From Bacteroidales bacterium (lineage in GTDB: Bacteria > Bacteroidota > Bacteroidia > Bacteroidales > UBA932), in NCBI GenBank assembly GCA_017534745.1, contig JAFXVX010000015.1, forward strand, positions 1 to 64,000: 64,000 bases of DNA, read 5' to 3'. Shown here piece by piece: positions 7,519 to 15,983 of the stretch (the stretch's first letter is position 1; each line of letters starts with the position of its first letter). Position numbers and translations under genes: made by a program. Under the pieces are notes generated by a model that did not search any database, was not told the origin of the DNA, and saw only the letters and a list, made by a program, of their open reading frames with translations.

Positions 7519-9744
7519 ATGAGACAGCTAATCCGCATTTTCATTCTGTCGTCCATCCTCGTCGGCCTGTCAGGCTTCGGGGCCGGCGCCAAAGTCACCC
7601 TCCCGTCTTTTTTCAGCGACAACATGGTCTTCCAGCAGAACAGCCAGGCTGCTGTCTGGGGCCGCACCGATTCCGGTAAAAAAGTGACTATAAAGCCCTC
7701 CTGGAAATCCTCAAAGACCGTCGCTGTTCCCGATAAGGACGGCAACTGGTCTGCGACGATCCAGACGCCTTCCGCGGGCGGCCCGTATGAAGTCGTCATA
7801 TCCGACGGGGAGAAGATCACGCTGCACAATGTGCTTGTCGGCGAAGTGTGGTTCTGCTCCGGCCAGTCCAATATGGAGATGCCGATGAGGGGATTCCGGA
7901 GCCAGCCGGTCGAGGGGGCTGCCGACGTCATAATGTCCGCAAAGCCGGATCGTCAGATCAGGATGTGCAGGATCAACCGGAAAGCTTCCCTTACTCCGGT
8001 GACGGAGTGTGAGGGCTCGTGGAAGGAGAACACTCCGGAAGCGGTGGCTTCGACCAGCGCGACTGCCTACTGGTTCGCCCTCAGGCTTCAGGAGATGCTG
8101 GGTGTCCCTGTCGGACTCCTTATTTCCGAATGGGGCGCCTCGACGATAGAGACCTGGATGGACAGGGAGACGATAAGCACCCTTTTCTCCGGCGAATTCG
8201 ACCTGTCTTTCCTCGACGGAAAAGAACTTCCAAGGCTTAAACATCAGACTCCCTGCACCCTTTTCAATGGCCAGATAAATCCTCTCATCCCATTCACATT
8301 CAAGGGAATGCTATGGTATCAGGGCGAGTCCAACAGGTACCGTCCCGAGCAGTATGTCAGGCTGCAGAAGGAATACGTCGCCATGATGCGCCGGCTTTTC
8401 CGGAATCCGGACGCCCCGTTTTATTTCGTTCAGATAGCCCCCTACCGTCAGGAGGGAGAGGAAGATTTCACTTCAGGCTATTTCTGCGAAGCGCAGCAGA
8501 AGTCGTTGGAAGTAATCCCCCACAGCGGCATGGCGACGACCATGGATGTCGGTGAATGCGGCTGCATCCACCCCCGCCGCAAAAAGCAGGTCGGCGACCG
8601 TCTCGCGAATCTCGCACTAGTCAACGATTACGGCTTCAAGGGCATAAACCCGGTGGCCCCTTCCTTCGAAAGCGTAAAATTCGAGGACGGTAAAGCACTC
8701 GTAACCATGAAGGTTGATAACGCCGGGCTTTCTCCTTGGGGTGCCGACATTGTCGGACTCGAACTCGCAGGGACCGACCGGATTTTCCATCCGGCGGTCG
8801 GGCGCCTGAAAAGCGACAAGGTTATCGTTGCGAGCAGCCCCGACGTACCGGATCCGGTTGCCGTGCGCTACTGCTTCCGCAATTGGTCGGAGGGCAATAT
8901 CGCCAGTTGCTGGGGCGTCCCGGCCGGTCCTTTCCGCAGCGACGACTGGGAGCTGGAGCGTTTCCAAGGCAAGTCCCTGAGGGTAATGTCCTACAATATC
9001 CGTTATTCCCGCGCCAAGGACGGAGCCAACTCCTGGGAGTTCCGCCGCGAAGCCACCCCCGCGATGATTCTTGACATCCATCCTGATGTCTTCGGTATTC
9101 AGGAAGCATTTCAGGATCAGGTGGATTATATTCTGGAGAAGTGCCCGGACTACAGGATGGTCGGCGTCGGCCGGGACGACGGAGTGCAGAAGGGCGAGCA
9201 GATGTCGGTTTTCTACGACAGCAAGCGCTTTGACCTGCTGAAATGGGGGACCTACTGGCTCTCCGAGACTCCGGACGTCCCCAGCTATGGTTGGGACGCC
9301 GCCTGCAGGCGCACCGCGACCTGGACTTTGCTGGAGCAGAAGTCCACAGGCCGCAGGTTCTACTTCGTCAACACCCATCTGGATCATGTCGGAGTGACAG
9401 CCCGCAGGGAGGGCCTCGCCCTGATTTACAATAATATTCAGAAAATGAATCAGGAGGGCTTCCCGATGGTGCTTACGGGGGATTTCAACGTCTTCCCTGA
9501 CGATGAGTGCCTAAAGGACATATCAACCCTTATGAAAAGTGCCCGCTTCAATTCTGTAGAAGCGGACACCATAGGTTCATTCAGCGGGTTCGGAGAGTTC
9601 GGGATGGACAATCTGGAGAAGATTGACTATATCTACTTCAGCGGCTTTTCTTCCAGCCGGCGCTTCAAGGTCGTCACGGCCTCATACGCCGGCAAGCCCT
9701 ACATATCGGACCATTACCCTATCTACTCCGACCTCCTCTTCTGA
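7519..9744 (+). CDS. Fusion of sialate O-acetylesterase (SASA family) and endonuclease/exonuclease/phosphatase domain
   Basis: The start at 7519 gives a signal peptide (MRQLIRIFILSSILVGLSGF); the product has 741 residues. Residues about 25-480 are a SASA-family carbohydrate esterase with the nucleophile block GQSNMEM (Ser117), GMLWYQGESN, and a Asp343/His351 block in DVGECGCIHPR. From residue about 486 a complete EEP-fold domain begins (LRVMSYNIRYS) and continues with FGIQEAF, NTHLDHVG, LTGDFNVFP and SDHYPI, all expected catalytic or metal-binding motifs. No frameshift separates the halves. I infer deacetylation of an O-acetylated glycan plus phosphodiester or nucleic-acid cleavage by one secreted protein. 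Each domain is well known; the combination is unusual. Confidence 0.88.
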   Translation: MRQLIRIFILSSILVGLSGFGAGAKVTLPSFFSDNMVFQQNSQAAVWGRTDSGKKVTIKPSWKSSKTVAVPDKDGNWSATIQTPSAGGPYEVVISDGEKITLHNVLVGEVWFCSGQSNMEMPMRGFRSQPVEGAADVIMSAKPDRQIRMCRINRKASLTPVTECEGSWKENTPEAVASTSATAYWFALRLQEMLGVPVGLLISEWGASTIETWMDRETISTLFSGEFDLSFLDGKELPRLKHQTPCTLFNGQINPLIPFTFKGMLWYQGESNRYRPEQYVRLQKEYVAMMRRLFRNPDAPFYFVQIAPYRQEGEEDFTSGYFCEAQQKSLEVIPHSGMATTMDVGECGCIHPRRKKQVGDRLANLALVNDYGFKGINPVAPSFESVKFEDGKALVTMKVDNAGLSPWGADIVGLELAGTDRIFHPAVGRLKSDKVIVASSPDVPDPVAVRYCFRNWSEGNIASCWGVPAGPFRSDDWELERFQGKSLRVMSYNIRYSRAKDGANSWEFRREATPAMILDIHPDVFGIQEAFQDQVDYILEKCPDYRMVGVGRDDGVQKGEQMSVFYDSKRFDLLKWGTYWLSETPDVPSYGWDAACRRTATWTLLEQKSTGRRFYFVNTHLDHVGVTARREGLALIYNNIQKMNQEGFPMVLTGDFNVFPDDECLKDISTLMKSARFNSVEADTIGSFSGFGEFGMDNLEKIDYIYFSGFSSSRRFKVVTASYAGKPYISDHYPIYSDLLF

Positions 9745-9757
9745 TTATTTCAATCAA

Positions 9758-9780
9758 TTGTTGCGACAGTGTCGCGACAA
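9758..9780. terminator. Inverted repeat between convergent genes, probable bidirectional terminator
   Basis: Arms at 9758-9768 and 9770-9780 are complementary over 11 positions (one G-T pair) around a single G. It lies in the 39-bp gap between the stop of the esterase fusion (9744) and the stop of the mannosidase (9784). Flanking T-runs are weak, so its strength is uncertain. Confidence 0.5.
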
Positions 9781-9783
9781 TCT

Positions 9784-11748
9784 TTACCAGGGAAGGCTGC
9801 GCAGCAGGTGGACCCTGGCTTCTCCCGGAACCATCTCGCCGCCGACGGGGTTGACGGGGTAGTAGCCGAGGGCGGAGAAGATGTACCAAGCGGACATCTG
9901 GCCGCAGTCGTCGTTGCCGCAGAGGCCGCCGGGCTCGCATTTGTAGAACTCTTTGAACACCTGGCGGATCCTTTCGGCCGCCTTGTCCTGACGGCCGGCG
10001 AGGGTGTAGAGGTAGATAACGTGGTGGCAGGGTTCGTTGCCGTGGGAGTACTGGCCTATGAGGCCGGTAACGTCCTGGACCTCTCCGGTCACGGATGAGG
10101 GAGCGCTCACCTCGAAGAGGGTGTCCAGCTTTTCAACGAATTTCTCCTTGCCGCCAAGAAGTTCCATAAGGTCTTCAGGGTCCTGGAGGACGTGCCAGAG
10201 ATAGTGCCAGGCGTTGCCCTCGGTGAAGTCTCCGCCCTGCTTGCCGGCGTGGGCGTAGCGGTAGGGCTCGAAGGGTTCTCTCCAGTTGCCCTGTGAGTCT
10301 TTTCCGCGGAAAAATCCGGTGGAAGGGTCGAAGAGATTGCGGTAGTTGCGCGAGCGGGCCAGGAAGAATTCATAGTCGGCGTCCTTGCCGAGTTCTTTCG
10401 CGAGCTGCGCGGCGCACCAGTCGTCGTAGGACGACTCAAGGGTGCGCGAGACCGATTCATCCTTCACAAGGTCGAAGGGATAGTAGCCGTATTTGTCGTA
10501 GATCTCCCAGTCGGATTTCTCGTGGGAGGTTGTCAGCGAAGCCTTGACAGCGGCCCAGGCGCGTTCCTTATCCACTCCCGGGAGCCCACGAAGGCAGGCA
10601 TCCACGACAGTCGGCACGGCGTGGTTCCCGATCATGCAGTAATTGTCTTTGCCGCAAAGGTCCCAGACGGGGAGGTGTCCCCGTTCGTCGGCTTCGGCGA
10701 GCATACTGTTCACTATATCAGCTTCCAGTTCCGGAGTGAGGAGCGTCCTCAGAAGGTCGGCCGCACGGAAGGTATCCCACTGGGAGAAAGTGGAATAGCG
10801 CGCCGGAGCTCCAAGGTCGCTGATGACGTTCGGTTGGAAGTACATGTGGTACATCGAGGTGTAGAATGCCGTAAGGATGTCGTCCGGAGCCTCGACCGGG
10901 AGCAGCGCGAAGATTTCTTCCCAGCTGCGCTCCGCAGCCTTCCTCACTTTCTTGAAGTTCCATCCCGGGACTTCCGCCATATTGGCATGGGCCCCTTCGG
11001 CGCCTGTGTAGGAAAGAGAAATCTTAACCTTGAGAGGCTTGCCGCCTTTGCCGAAATCGAGGACGCAGGCCTGGGCCTTATAGTCCGGGTGCAGCACAAT
11101 GGGCTCGCAGGCCTTGAATGGCTGGTCAAAGGAGATTTCGTACCAGAGGTCGTACTCCACCCAACTGTTCGCGAGGATATGCCCCCGCAGAGTCCTGTCG
11201 TCCGGACTGTCTCCGTCCCACGCCTTTATGCCCCTGGACAGATTGGCCTTTGGGTCATTACTGCGCAGTTGGATGTACTGCGGGTTTATAAAAAGGTGAC
11301 GTTCCTTGCCCGAATAGCTTATCTCGTAGCAGGCGACGCGCTGTGAGCAGGTGATGTCCACCCTTGCGCCGTTGTCCGGCAGGGACACGGCGTAATGGCC
11401 CGGAGAGGCCTCCTCGGCCTCCTTCCGGCTGGCGTAACCCTCCCCGTGAGCCTCGGAGAACGGCATTATGAGCACGTTGCAGAGCGAGGGGCATCCGGTG
11501 CCGCTGAGCCGGTTCTGGGTGAAGCCCACCAGAAGCGAGTCGGACCAGTTGTATCCGCTGCAGTATTTCCAGAGGTAGTTGCCGCTCTGGGGCCCCGGCT
11601 GCACCATCCCGAGAGGACAGGCGGCCGAAGGTGCGGTGTGCCCCGTGTAATCAGTCCCGATGAAGGGGTCAACCCATTTACCCAGCGGCTTGGCGCAGGC
11701 TGCTGCACACAGCCCCGCAAAAATAAGGAGTAGGAGAGTTTTTCTCAT
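9784..11748 (-). pseudogene. GH92 alpha-mannosidase, apparently truncated at the 3' end
   Basis: A 654-residue secreted protein with a signal peptide (MRKTLLLLIFAGLCAAACAK). The GH92 start motif WVDPFIGTDYTGHT and the catalytic-domain motifs EGNAWHYLWHV and GNDDCGQMSAWYIFSALGYY (Asp613, Asp614) are intact. In typical family members about 70-100 further residues follow the YYPVNPVGGE segment. Here the sequence departs at MVPGEARVHLLRSLPW and stops, 39 bp from the end of the convergent gene. I infer a deletion that joined the gene to foreign sequence. The catalytic acidic residues remain, so activity cannot be excluded. It follows the 11750-12646 gene by 1 nt in one operon. Confidence 0.75.
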
Positions 11749-11749
11749 T

Positions 11750-12646
11750 TTACTTCAGACTCTTGATTAGAAACAGGCCGTCCTGGCCCTGGATGATGAA
11801 TTTGCCTTTCCAGCGGCTGATGTCCTCCAGCTCACAGCAGGTGCACTGTGTGAGGTCCACCTCTTCCATAGTCTTTGCGACGAGGTCCCAGACGTACATT
11901 ATGGAAGGGGTTTCGTATCTGCCGACACCGGTAGGCATATAGAGTTTGTCCTTATAGACATACAGCCCCTGGCCGACCGGGTTGAACTTAAATCCGGACA
12001 CTTCCTCGATGAGGTAATCCTCCAGGGCGTCCTCCCTTTTGAGGATGACGTGGCTGCCCTCCTTGAACTCGGGCAGGCGGAATTTGATGACGCGGTGCCT
12101 GTTCTCCGGGTCGGAGTTGTTAATGGTGTTGCCGTAGCCGTAGAGGAGGCAGTTCGGCTGGTCGATCACCCACTGGAGGGCGTAGCCGAAATCGCCGACT
12201 GTGTCGTCGTAGAGGATGGTCTGCACGAGAGTCGAAGACTGCAGGTCGGGAGCGATGCGCTCGACAAAGAGGATGTCCTTCATCCCGTTGTAGGGCTTCC
12301 GGTGGCACTGGCTTATGTATGCCAGCGGAAGGGGATCCTTTTTGTCGTATTTATCGCATCCGAAAGTCAGCACATTGGAGTGGTTGACCTCGTCGAAGGA
12401 CGCGAGATGGAACTGCGAGATCTTCTCGTGGCCCTTGCCGGAGAGCTTGTAGATCGTGGCGACCCCCTTGTCCTGCAGGCTGACAAGGTAGTTGCCGTAA
12501 ACATCCATTCCCTGGTAGGAATACCCACCCTTCTGTTTGTGCATCTCCCCCTGGAGCTGGCCGAGATAGACGGCCTTCTGGGCGCTAAGCACCTGGCTGG
12601 CGCACAGTGCGGCCAGCATCGCTAAAACGATATATATCTTCTTCAT
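11750..12646 (-). CDS. Secreted beta-propeller-like hypothetical protein
   Basis: A 298-residue protein with a signal peptide (MKKIYIVLAMLAALCASQVL, cleavage near LSAQ). The rest is a run of short beta-strand blocks with aromatic residues, for instance GMDVYGNYLVSLQDKG, LLYGYGNTIN and YKDKLYMPTGVG, as in beta-propellers. It contains an unusual CTCCELED segment near the C-terminus. No named family is recognised. It sits between a small lipoprotein and the GH92 gene in a three-gene operon, so a role in glycan binding or processing is plausible but not shown. Confidence 0.65.
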   Translation of the reverse strand: MKKIYIVLAMLAALCASQVLSAQKAVYLGQLQGEMHKQKGGYSYQGMDVYGNYLVSLQDKGVATIYKLSGKGHEKISQFHLASFDEVNHSNVLTFGCDKYDKKDPLPLAYISQCHRKPYNGMKDILFVERIAPDLQSSTLVQTILYDDTVGDFGYALQWVIDQPNCLLYGYGNTINNSDPENRHRVIKFRLPEFKEGSHVILKREDALEDYLIEEVSGFKFNPVGQGLYVYKDKLYMPTGVGRYETPSIMYVWDLVAKTMEEVDLTQCTCCELEDISRWKGKFIIQGQDGLFLIKSLK

Positions 12647-12686
12647 ATACGTGATATTTTCTCTATGAAAACGGACAACTGCCGGC

Positions 12687-13139
12687 TCACCCTACCGTCG
12701 GGGGGATCAGGCTTTCTATGTACTCGTTAATGGCGATAATGCCGGCCTGAAGACGCTTCGGCGGGCGCGCATTCGAGCCGCCGGAGCAGATGCAGTCTCT
12801 CTCGTAACTGATGTGGACAGTCCAGGACCAGCCGTCATATACGGTAAACGGCGGCCTGTAGTGCTCTTTGAGCCGATTGAGCCTGTACTGCCTGGCAAGG
12901 GCGTCGATCCTGCCGAGGGCGTCCTCCTGAAGGACGACGGAGTGCTCCTCCCCGTCGTTTTTGGAATAGACAAGCGTCTGGACGCCGGATGCGTCCACGA
13001 CGATCTGGTAACTGACGACAGGGTACATCGTGCAGTTTTTGTGGACATACTCATACGCCCTGATGGGCCCTCCCGGCATCTTCGCCGAGCAGCTTAGTAG
13101 AGGCAGCAACATGGAAAAAAGGAAGATCAAACGTTTCAT
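12687..13139 (-). CDS. Small lipoprotein of unknown function
   Basis: A 150-residue protein with a lipoprotein signal (LLPLLSCSAK, lipidated Cys17). The mature part has alternating strands with SYQIVVDASGVQTLVYSKN, a WSWTVHISY strand and two cysteines in DCICSG. I do not recognise the family. It is the first gene of a - strand operon with the 11750 and 9784 genes. A -7 box TATTTTTG ends 4 nt before the ATG, so the transcript may be leaderless. Confidence 0.6.
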   Translation of the reverse strand: MKRLIFLFSMLLPLLSCSAKMPGGPIRAYEYVHKNCTMYPVVSYQIVVDASGVQTLVYSKNDGEEHSVVLQEDALGRIDALARQYRLNRLKEHYRPPFTVYDGWSWTVHISYERDCICSGGSNARPPKRLQAGIIAINEYIESLIPPTVG

Positions 13140-13143
13140 ACTA

Positions 13144-13151
13144 CAAAAATA
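13144..13151 (-). promoter_or_regulatory. -7 box of the 13139-9784 operon, possibly leaderless
   Basis: TATTTTTG on the - strand matches TAnnTTTG exactly and lies 4 nt upstream of the ATG at 13139. The -33 position (around 13172-13174) reads TTC, a partial match. Confidence 0.5.
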
Positions 13152-13155
13152 ACAA

Positions 13156-13187
13156 TTTGTGTAATTCCGGCGAAATGATTACCTTTC
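13156..13187 (+). promoter_or_regulatory. Promoter of the nucleoside hydrolase-like gene
   Basis: TTTG at 13156-13159 and TACCTTTC at 13180-13187 (one mismatch to the -7 consensus) are spaced as expected. The ATG lies at 13210. It is divergent from the 13139 promoter. Confidence 0.5.
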
Positions 13188-13209
13188 AGAGTTCAAAATT
13201 TCAGAGCAT

Positions 13210-14574
13210 ATGAAACGTTTTCTTTCACTCCTTTTCTTCGCGGCCATGATTCTGTGGCCTGCGGCAGCCCAGCAGAGACTTTCCGACAAAGAACTCGCCA
13301 GCGTCATCTGGGCGATGGGCCAGATGTATCCGGACGGATTCACAATGAGCCTGGACTCGCTGCGTCAGCCGACAAAGGGCATCGCGGTCTCTTACAAGGA
13401 GACGCAGAATATGTTCGACAAGAAGAACATTCCGGCTGTCATCAAGCACGCCCGCGCCCACGAGAACATGGTGGGCGGCTGGTTCGACCCGGAGGAGGGC
13501 AAGTACTACTTCGACAGCTCCAGGATCTTCCCGGAGGACAGCCTTGCCGCTGCGCTCGCCTTCGCGAGGGCGAACCACCAGCACACGGTCTATGACTTCG
13601 ATAAGGGCATCAATATCAAGAGCAACTACGAGCAGAAGGACATCCGCATCATCCTCGACTGCGACATGGGATCCTCGACCGACGACATGTTCGCCCTCAT
13701 GATGCTCCACCGCTATATGGACATGGGCCGCTGCAACCTCATCGGCGTAGTCGTGGACCGCATGGGCCGCGCCAACGCCGACATCGTGGACGTGCTCAAC
13801 AATTTCTACGGGCACCCGGATGTCCCCATCGGCCTCGAGACCGACGGCCAGAAGGACACCCACGTCTGGATTACCTATCACAACCTGCCGTATGCCCGCG
13901 GCACCGACGGAGTCCCCATGTTCAAGCGCAGCGTGGGGGATAACGGGACCTATATGGAGGCATACAAGCTCTACCGCAAGCTGCTCGCGGCCCAGCCGGA
14001 CCGCAGCGTGACTATCGCCTCCATCGGCTTCGTCACGAGCCTCGCCCGACTGCTCCAGTCCGGCCCCGACGAGTTCTCTCCGCTTAACGGCGTCGAGCTC
14101 GTCCGCGCCAAGGTCAAGGATATCTACGCGATGGGCGGCGTCTTCGGCAAGGCCGTCGAGCCCGACTACAACTTCCTGCAGGCCATCGACTTCTCGCTCA
14201 AGTTCTTCGAGCTCCTGCCGAAGGAGGTCGATGTCGTCTTCTCTCCCGGCGAAGTCGGCGACCCGCTGGACTACCGCCCCGAGCTCGTGATCTCAGACCT
14301 CAGCTGGACTGACCTCCACCCGATCAAGTGGACCTACCAGTATCTCAACTGCGACACCGGCCAGAAGATGTGGGATCCGCAGGCGGTCATCAACGCCGTG
14401 GAAGGCGACGACTTCTACAAACTCTCCGAGCGCGGCTTCGTCAAGCTCACCCCCGCCGGCGAGACTCTCTTCACTCCCGACCCCAAGGGCAACTGCCGCT
14501 ACCAGTACCCGGGCGACCCCCTCTGGTGCGACACCGTCCTCAAATACATCCGCCTCATGGCGATCCAGCACTGA
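13210..14574 (+). CDS. Secreted nucleoside hydrolase-like protein with LPD-like N-terminal domain
   Basis: A 454-residue protein with a signal peptide (MKRFLSLLFFAAMILWPAAA). From residue about 145 it is an inosine/uridine-preferring nucleoside hydrolase fold with the calcium- and ribose-binding motif DCDMGSSTDD (Asp150, Asp152, Asp158, Asp159) and later SIGFVTSLA and IYAMGG blocks. Residues about 25-135 (YPDGFTMSLDSL, VSYKETQNMFD, VGGWFD...YYFDSS, ANHQHTVYD) resemble, from memory, a domain of large polyvalent phage or conjugative-element proteins. The predicted reaction is hydrolysis of the N-glycosidic bond of nucleosides or a related ribosyl compound. The fusion is unexpected, and the role of the N-terminal domain is unknown. 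Confidence 0.8.
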   Translation: MKRFLSLLFFAAMILWPAAAQQRLSDKELASVIWAMGQMYPDGFTMSLDSLRQPTKGIAVSYKETQNMFDKKNIPAVIKHARAHENMVGGWFDPEEGKYYFDSSRIFPEDSLAAALAFARANHQHTVYDFDKGINIKSNYEQKDIRIILDCDMGSSTDDMFALMMLHRYMDMGRCNLIGVVVDRMGRANADIVDVLNNFYGHPDVPIGLETDGQKDTHVWITYHNLPYARGTDGVPMFKRSVGDNGTYMEAYKLYRKLLAAQPDRSVTIASIGFVTSLARLLQSGPDEFSPLNGVELVRAKVKDIYAMGGVFGKAVEPDYNFLQAIDFSLKFFELLPKEVDVVFSPGEVGDPLDYRPELVISDLSWTDLHPIKWTYQYLNCDTGQKMWDPQAVINAVEGDDFYKLSERGFVKLTPAGETLFTPDPKGNCRYQYPGDPLWCDTVLKYIRLMAIQH

Positions 14575-14576
14575 GG

Positions 14577-15908
14577 CTAGTCCTCAGCGGCGCCGCGGGC
14601 GTGGTCCTTGAGGTTCCAAAGGAAAACTATAAGAAGGAAGCCTACGACTGAGACACCGGCCATCAGGATGAAGATGGGGTGCCAGCCGTAGGTGTCGGCG
14701 AATTTGCCGAGGGGGTAACCGGTGATGAGCGTACTTAGGTAGCTCATGAAACCGATGATCCCGACTGCGGAGGAGGCGGCCTTCTTCGAGACTTCGTTCG
14801 AAGCGATGACCCCGAGCAGGGCCTGCGGGCCGTAGAGGAAGAATCCTGCGAGGGCCAGAAGCATGAGGAAGAGCACGGGGGAGTGGAGGTCCTGGACGTA
14901 GTGGAGGGCGACGAGGCAAAGGGCTACTAGCACCATCTCGATGGCGCAGACCCTTTGGCTGCGGCTCTTGAAGAGTTTGTCGGACACAAAGCCAGCGAAG
15001 ACCATCCCGAGGCATCCTGCCACCTCGAAAATAGCCACCGTCCATCCGGAAAGCGCCTGGCTGAGGCCCATCTCCTGGAGCATCGAAGGACCCCAGTCGA
15101 GGATTGCAAAACGGACCACATAGACAAACAGGTCCGTGAGGGCCAGGACCCAGATGATGGGATTGAGGAACACTTTCTTCCAGAGGAATCTCAACCATTC
15201 CTTATTGTTCTTCCCTTTGCTCTCGTCCAACTCCCCTTCCACTTTCGGAAGCTCGGGGAGACCGACGGATTTTGGCGTGTCACGCAGAGTCGCTATGATG
15301 AAGAATACGCCGACGAGAGCGATAGTAGCGGGTACCCAGAAGCACATCTGCCAGTTGGTGACATAGCCGCAGATGACGGACGCCACGAAGGCGCCGACGC
15401 TGTGGGAGATGTTCCAAAAGCTCATCTTGGTCGCCAGCTCGTGCGGCGGTACCCAGCTGACCATCAGGTGATTGCATGGGGCGAAACCGCACCCCTGGAA
15501 TATCTGGTTGATGATGTACAGCACTGACATTATGGTGACGAAGCCGCCGATGAAATCGGGGCCGCCGCTGACTCCGGTCAGCATCGTCGTGATCCTGTCG
15601 GTCCATCCCATGAGGAAGTTGACTGCGACGCAGACCCCGAGGCCGAGCACAAGGTGCCACCGGGCATTGGTCCGGTCGCCAATCACTCCGTTGACCAGTT
15701 TGGATATACCGTAAATAATGCCTCCGATAGAGAAAATGAGTCCGAATTGCGCCTTTGTGATATCGGGATACACCTGCTGGAGCATCGGAATGGCAAAGGA
15801 GAAATTTTTCCTGACAAAATAGAACATGGCATAGCCTATCATCGAACAGATGATGACTCTCCACTGCCAATATTCAAAACCACGTTTTGTTTTTTTTATT
15901 CCGGCCAT
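14577..15908 (-). CDS. MFS organophosphate:phosphate antiporter (UhpC/GlpT type)
   Basis: The start at 15908 (MAGIKKTKRGFEYWQWRV) is preferred to an upstream in-frame ATG at 15935 because it fits the family N-terminus and leaves room for the -7 box at 15933-15940; the product has 443 residues. It has about 12 membrane segments. The family features YFVRKNFSFA, GKLVNGVIGD-like GISKLVNGVIGDRTNAR and NQIFQGCGFAPCNHLMVSW are clear. Relatives exchange glycerol-3-phosphate or hexose-6-phosphate for phosphate, or act as the sensor UhpC. The exact substrate is not predictable. Its stop lies 2 bp from that of the convergent nucleoside hydrolase gene. Confidence 0.85.
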   Translation of the reverse strand: MAGIKKTKRGFEYWQWRVIICSMIGYAMFYFVRKNFSFAIPMLQQVYPDITKAQFGLIFSIGGIIYGISKLVNGVIGDRTNARWHLVLGLGVCVAVNFLMGWTDRITTMLTGVSGGPDFIGGFVTIMSVLYIINQIFQGCGFAPCNHLMVSWVPPHELATKMSFWNISHSVGAFVASVICGYVTNWQMCFWVPATIALVGVFFIIATLRDTPKSVGLPELPKVEGELDESKGKNNKEWLRFLWKKVFLNPIIWVLALTDLFVYVVRFAILDWGPSMLQEMGLSQALSGWTVAIFEVAGCLGMVFAGFVSDKLFKSRSQRVCAIEMVLVALCLVALHYVQDLHSPVLFLMLLALAGFFLYGPQALLGVIASNEVSKKAASSAVGIIGFMSYLSTLITGYPLGKFADTYGWHPIFILMAGVSVVGFLLIVFLWNLKDHARGAAED

Positions 15909-15932
15909 GATAAATGGGTCACATACGTGATG

Positions 15933-15940
15933 CAAATTTA
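15933..15940 (-). promoter_or_regulatory. -7 box of the UhpC-like transporter gene
   Basis: TAAATTTG on the - strand matches the consensus and leaves a leader of about 20 nt before the ATG at 15908. No clear -33 element is seen. Confidence 0.45.
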
Positions 15941-15951
15941 AAAAATTTTCA

Positions 15952-15959
15952 TAACTTTG
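15952..15959 (+). promoter_or_regulatory. -7 box of the five-gene lipoprotein operon
   Basis: TAACTTTG matches TAnnTTTG exactly and lies 24 nt before the ATG at 15984. The -33 region contains only an imperfect TGATG. Confidence 0.5.
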
Positions 15960-15983
15960 CGCGAATATATCTAAAGGGGATTT

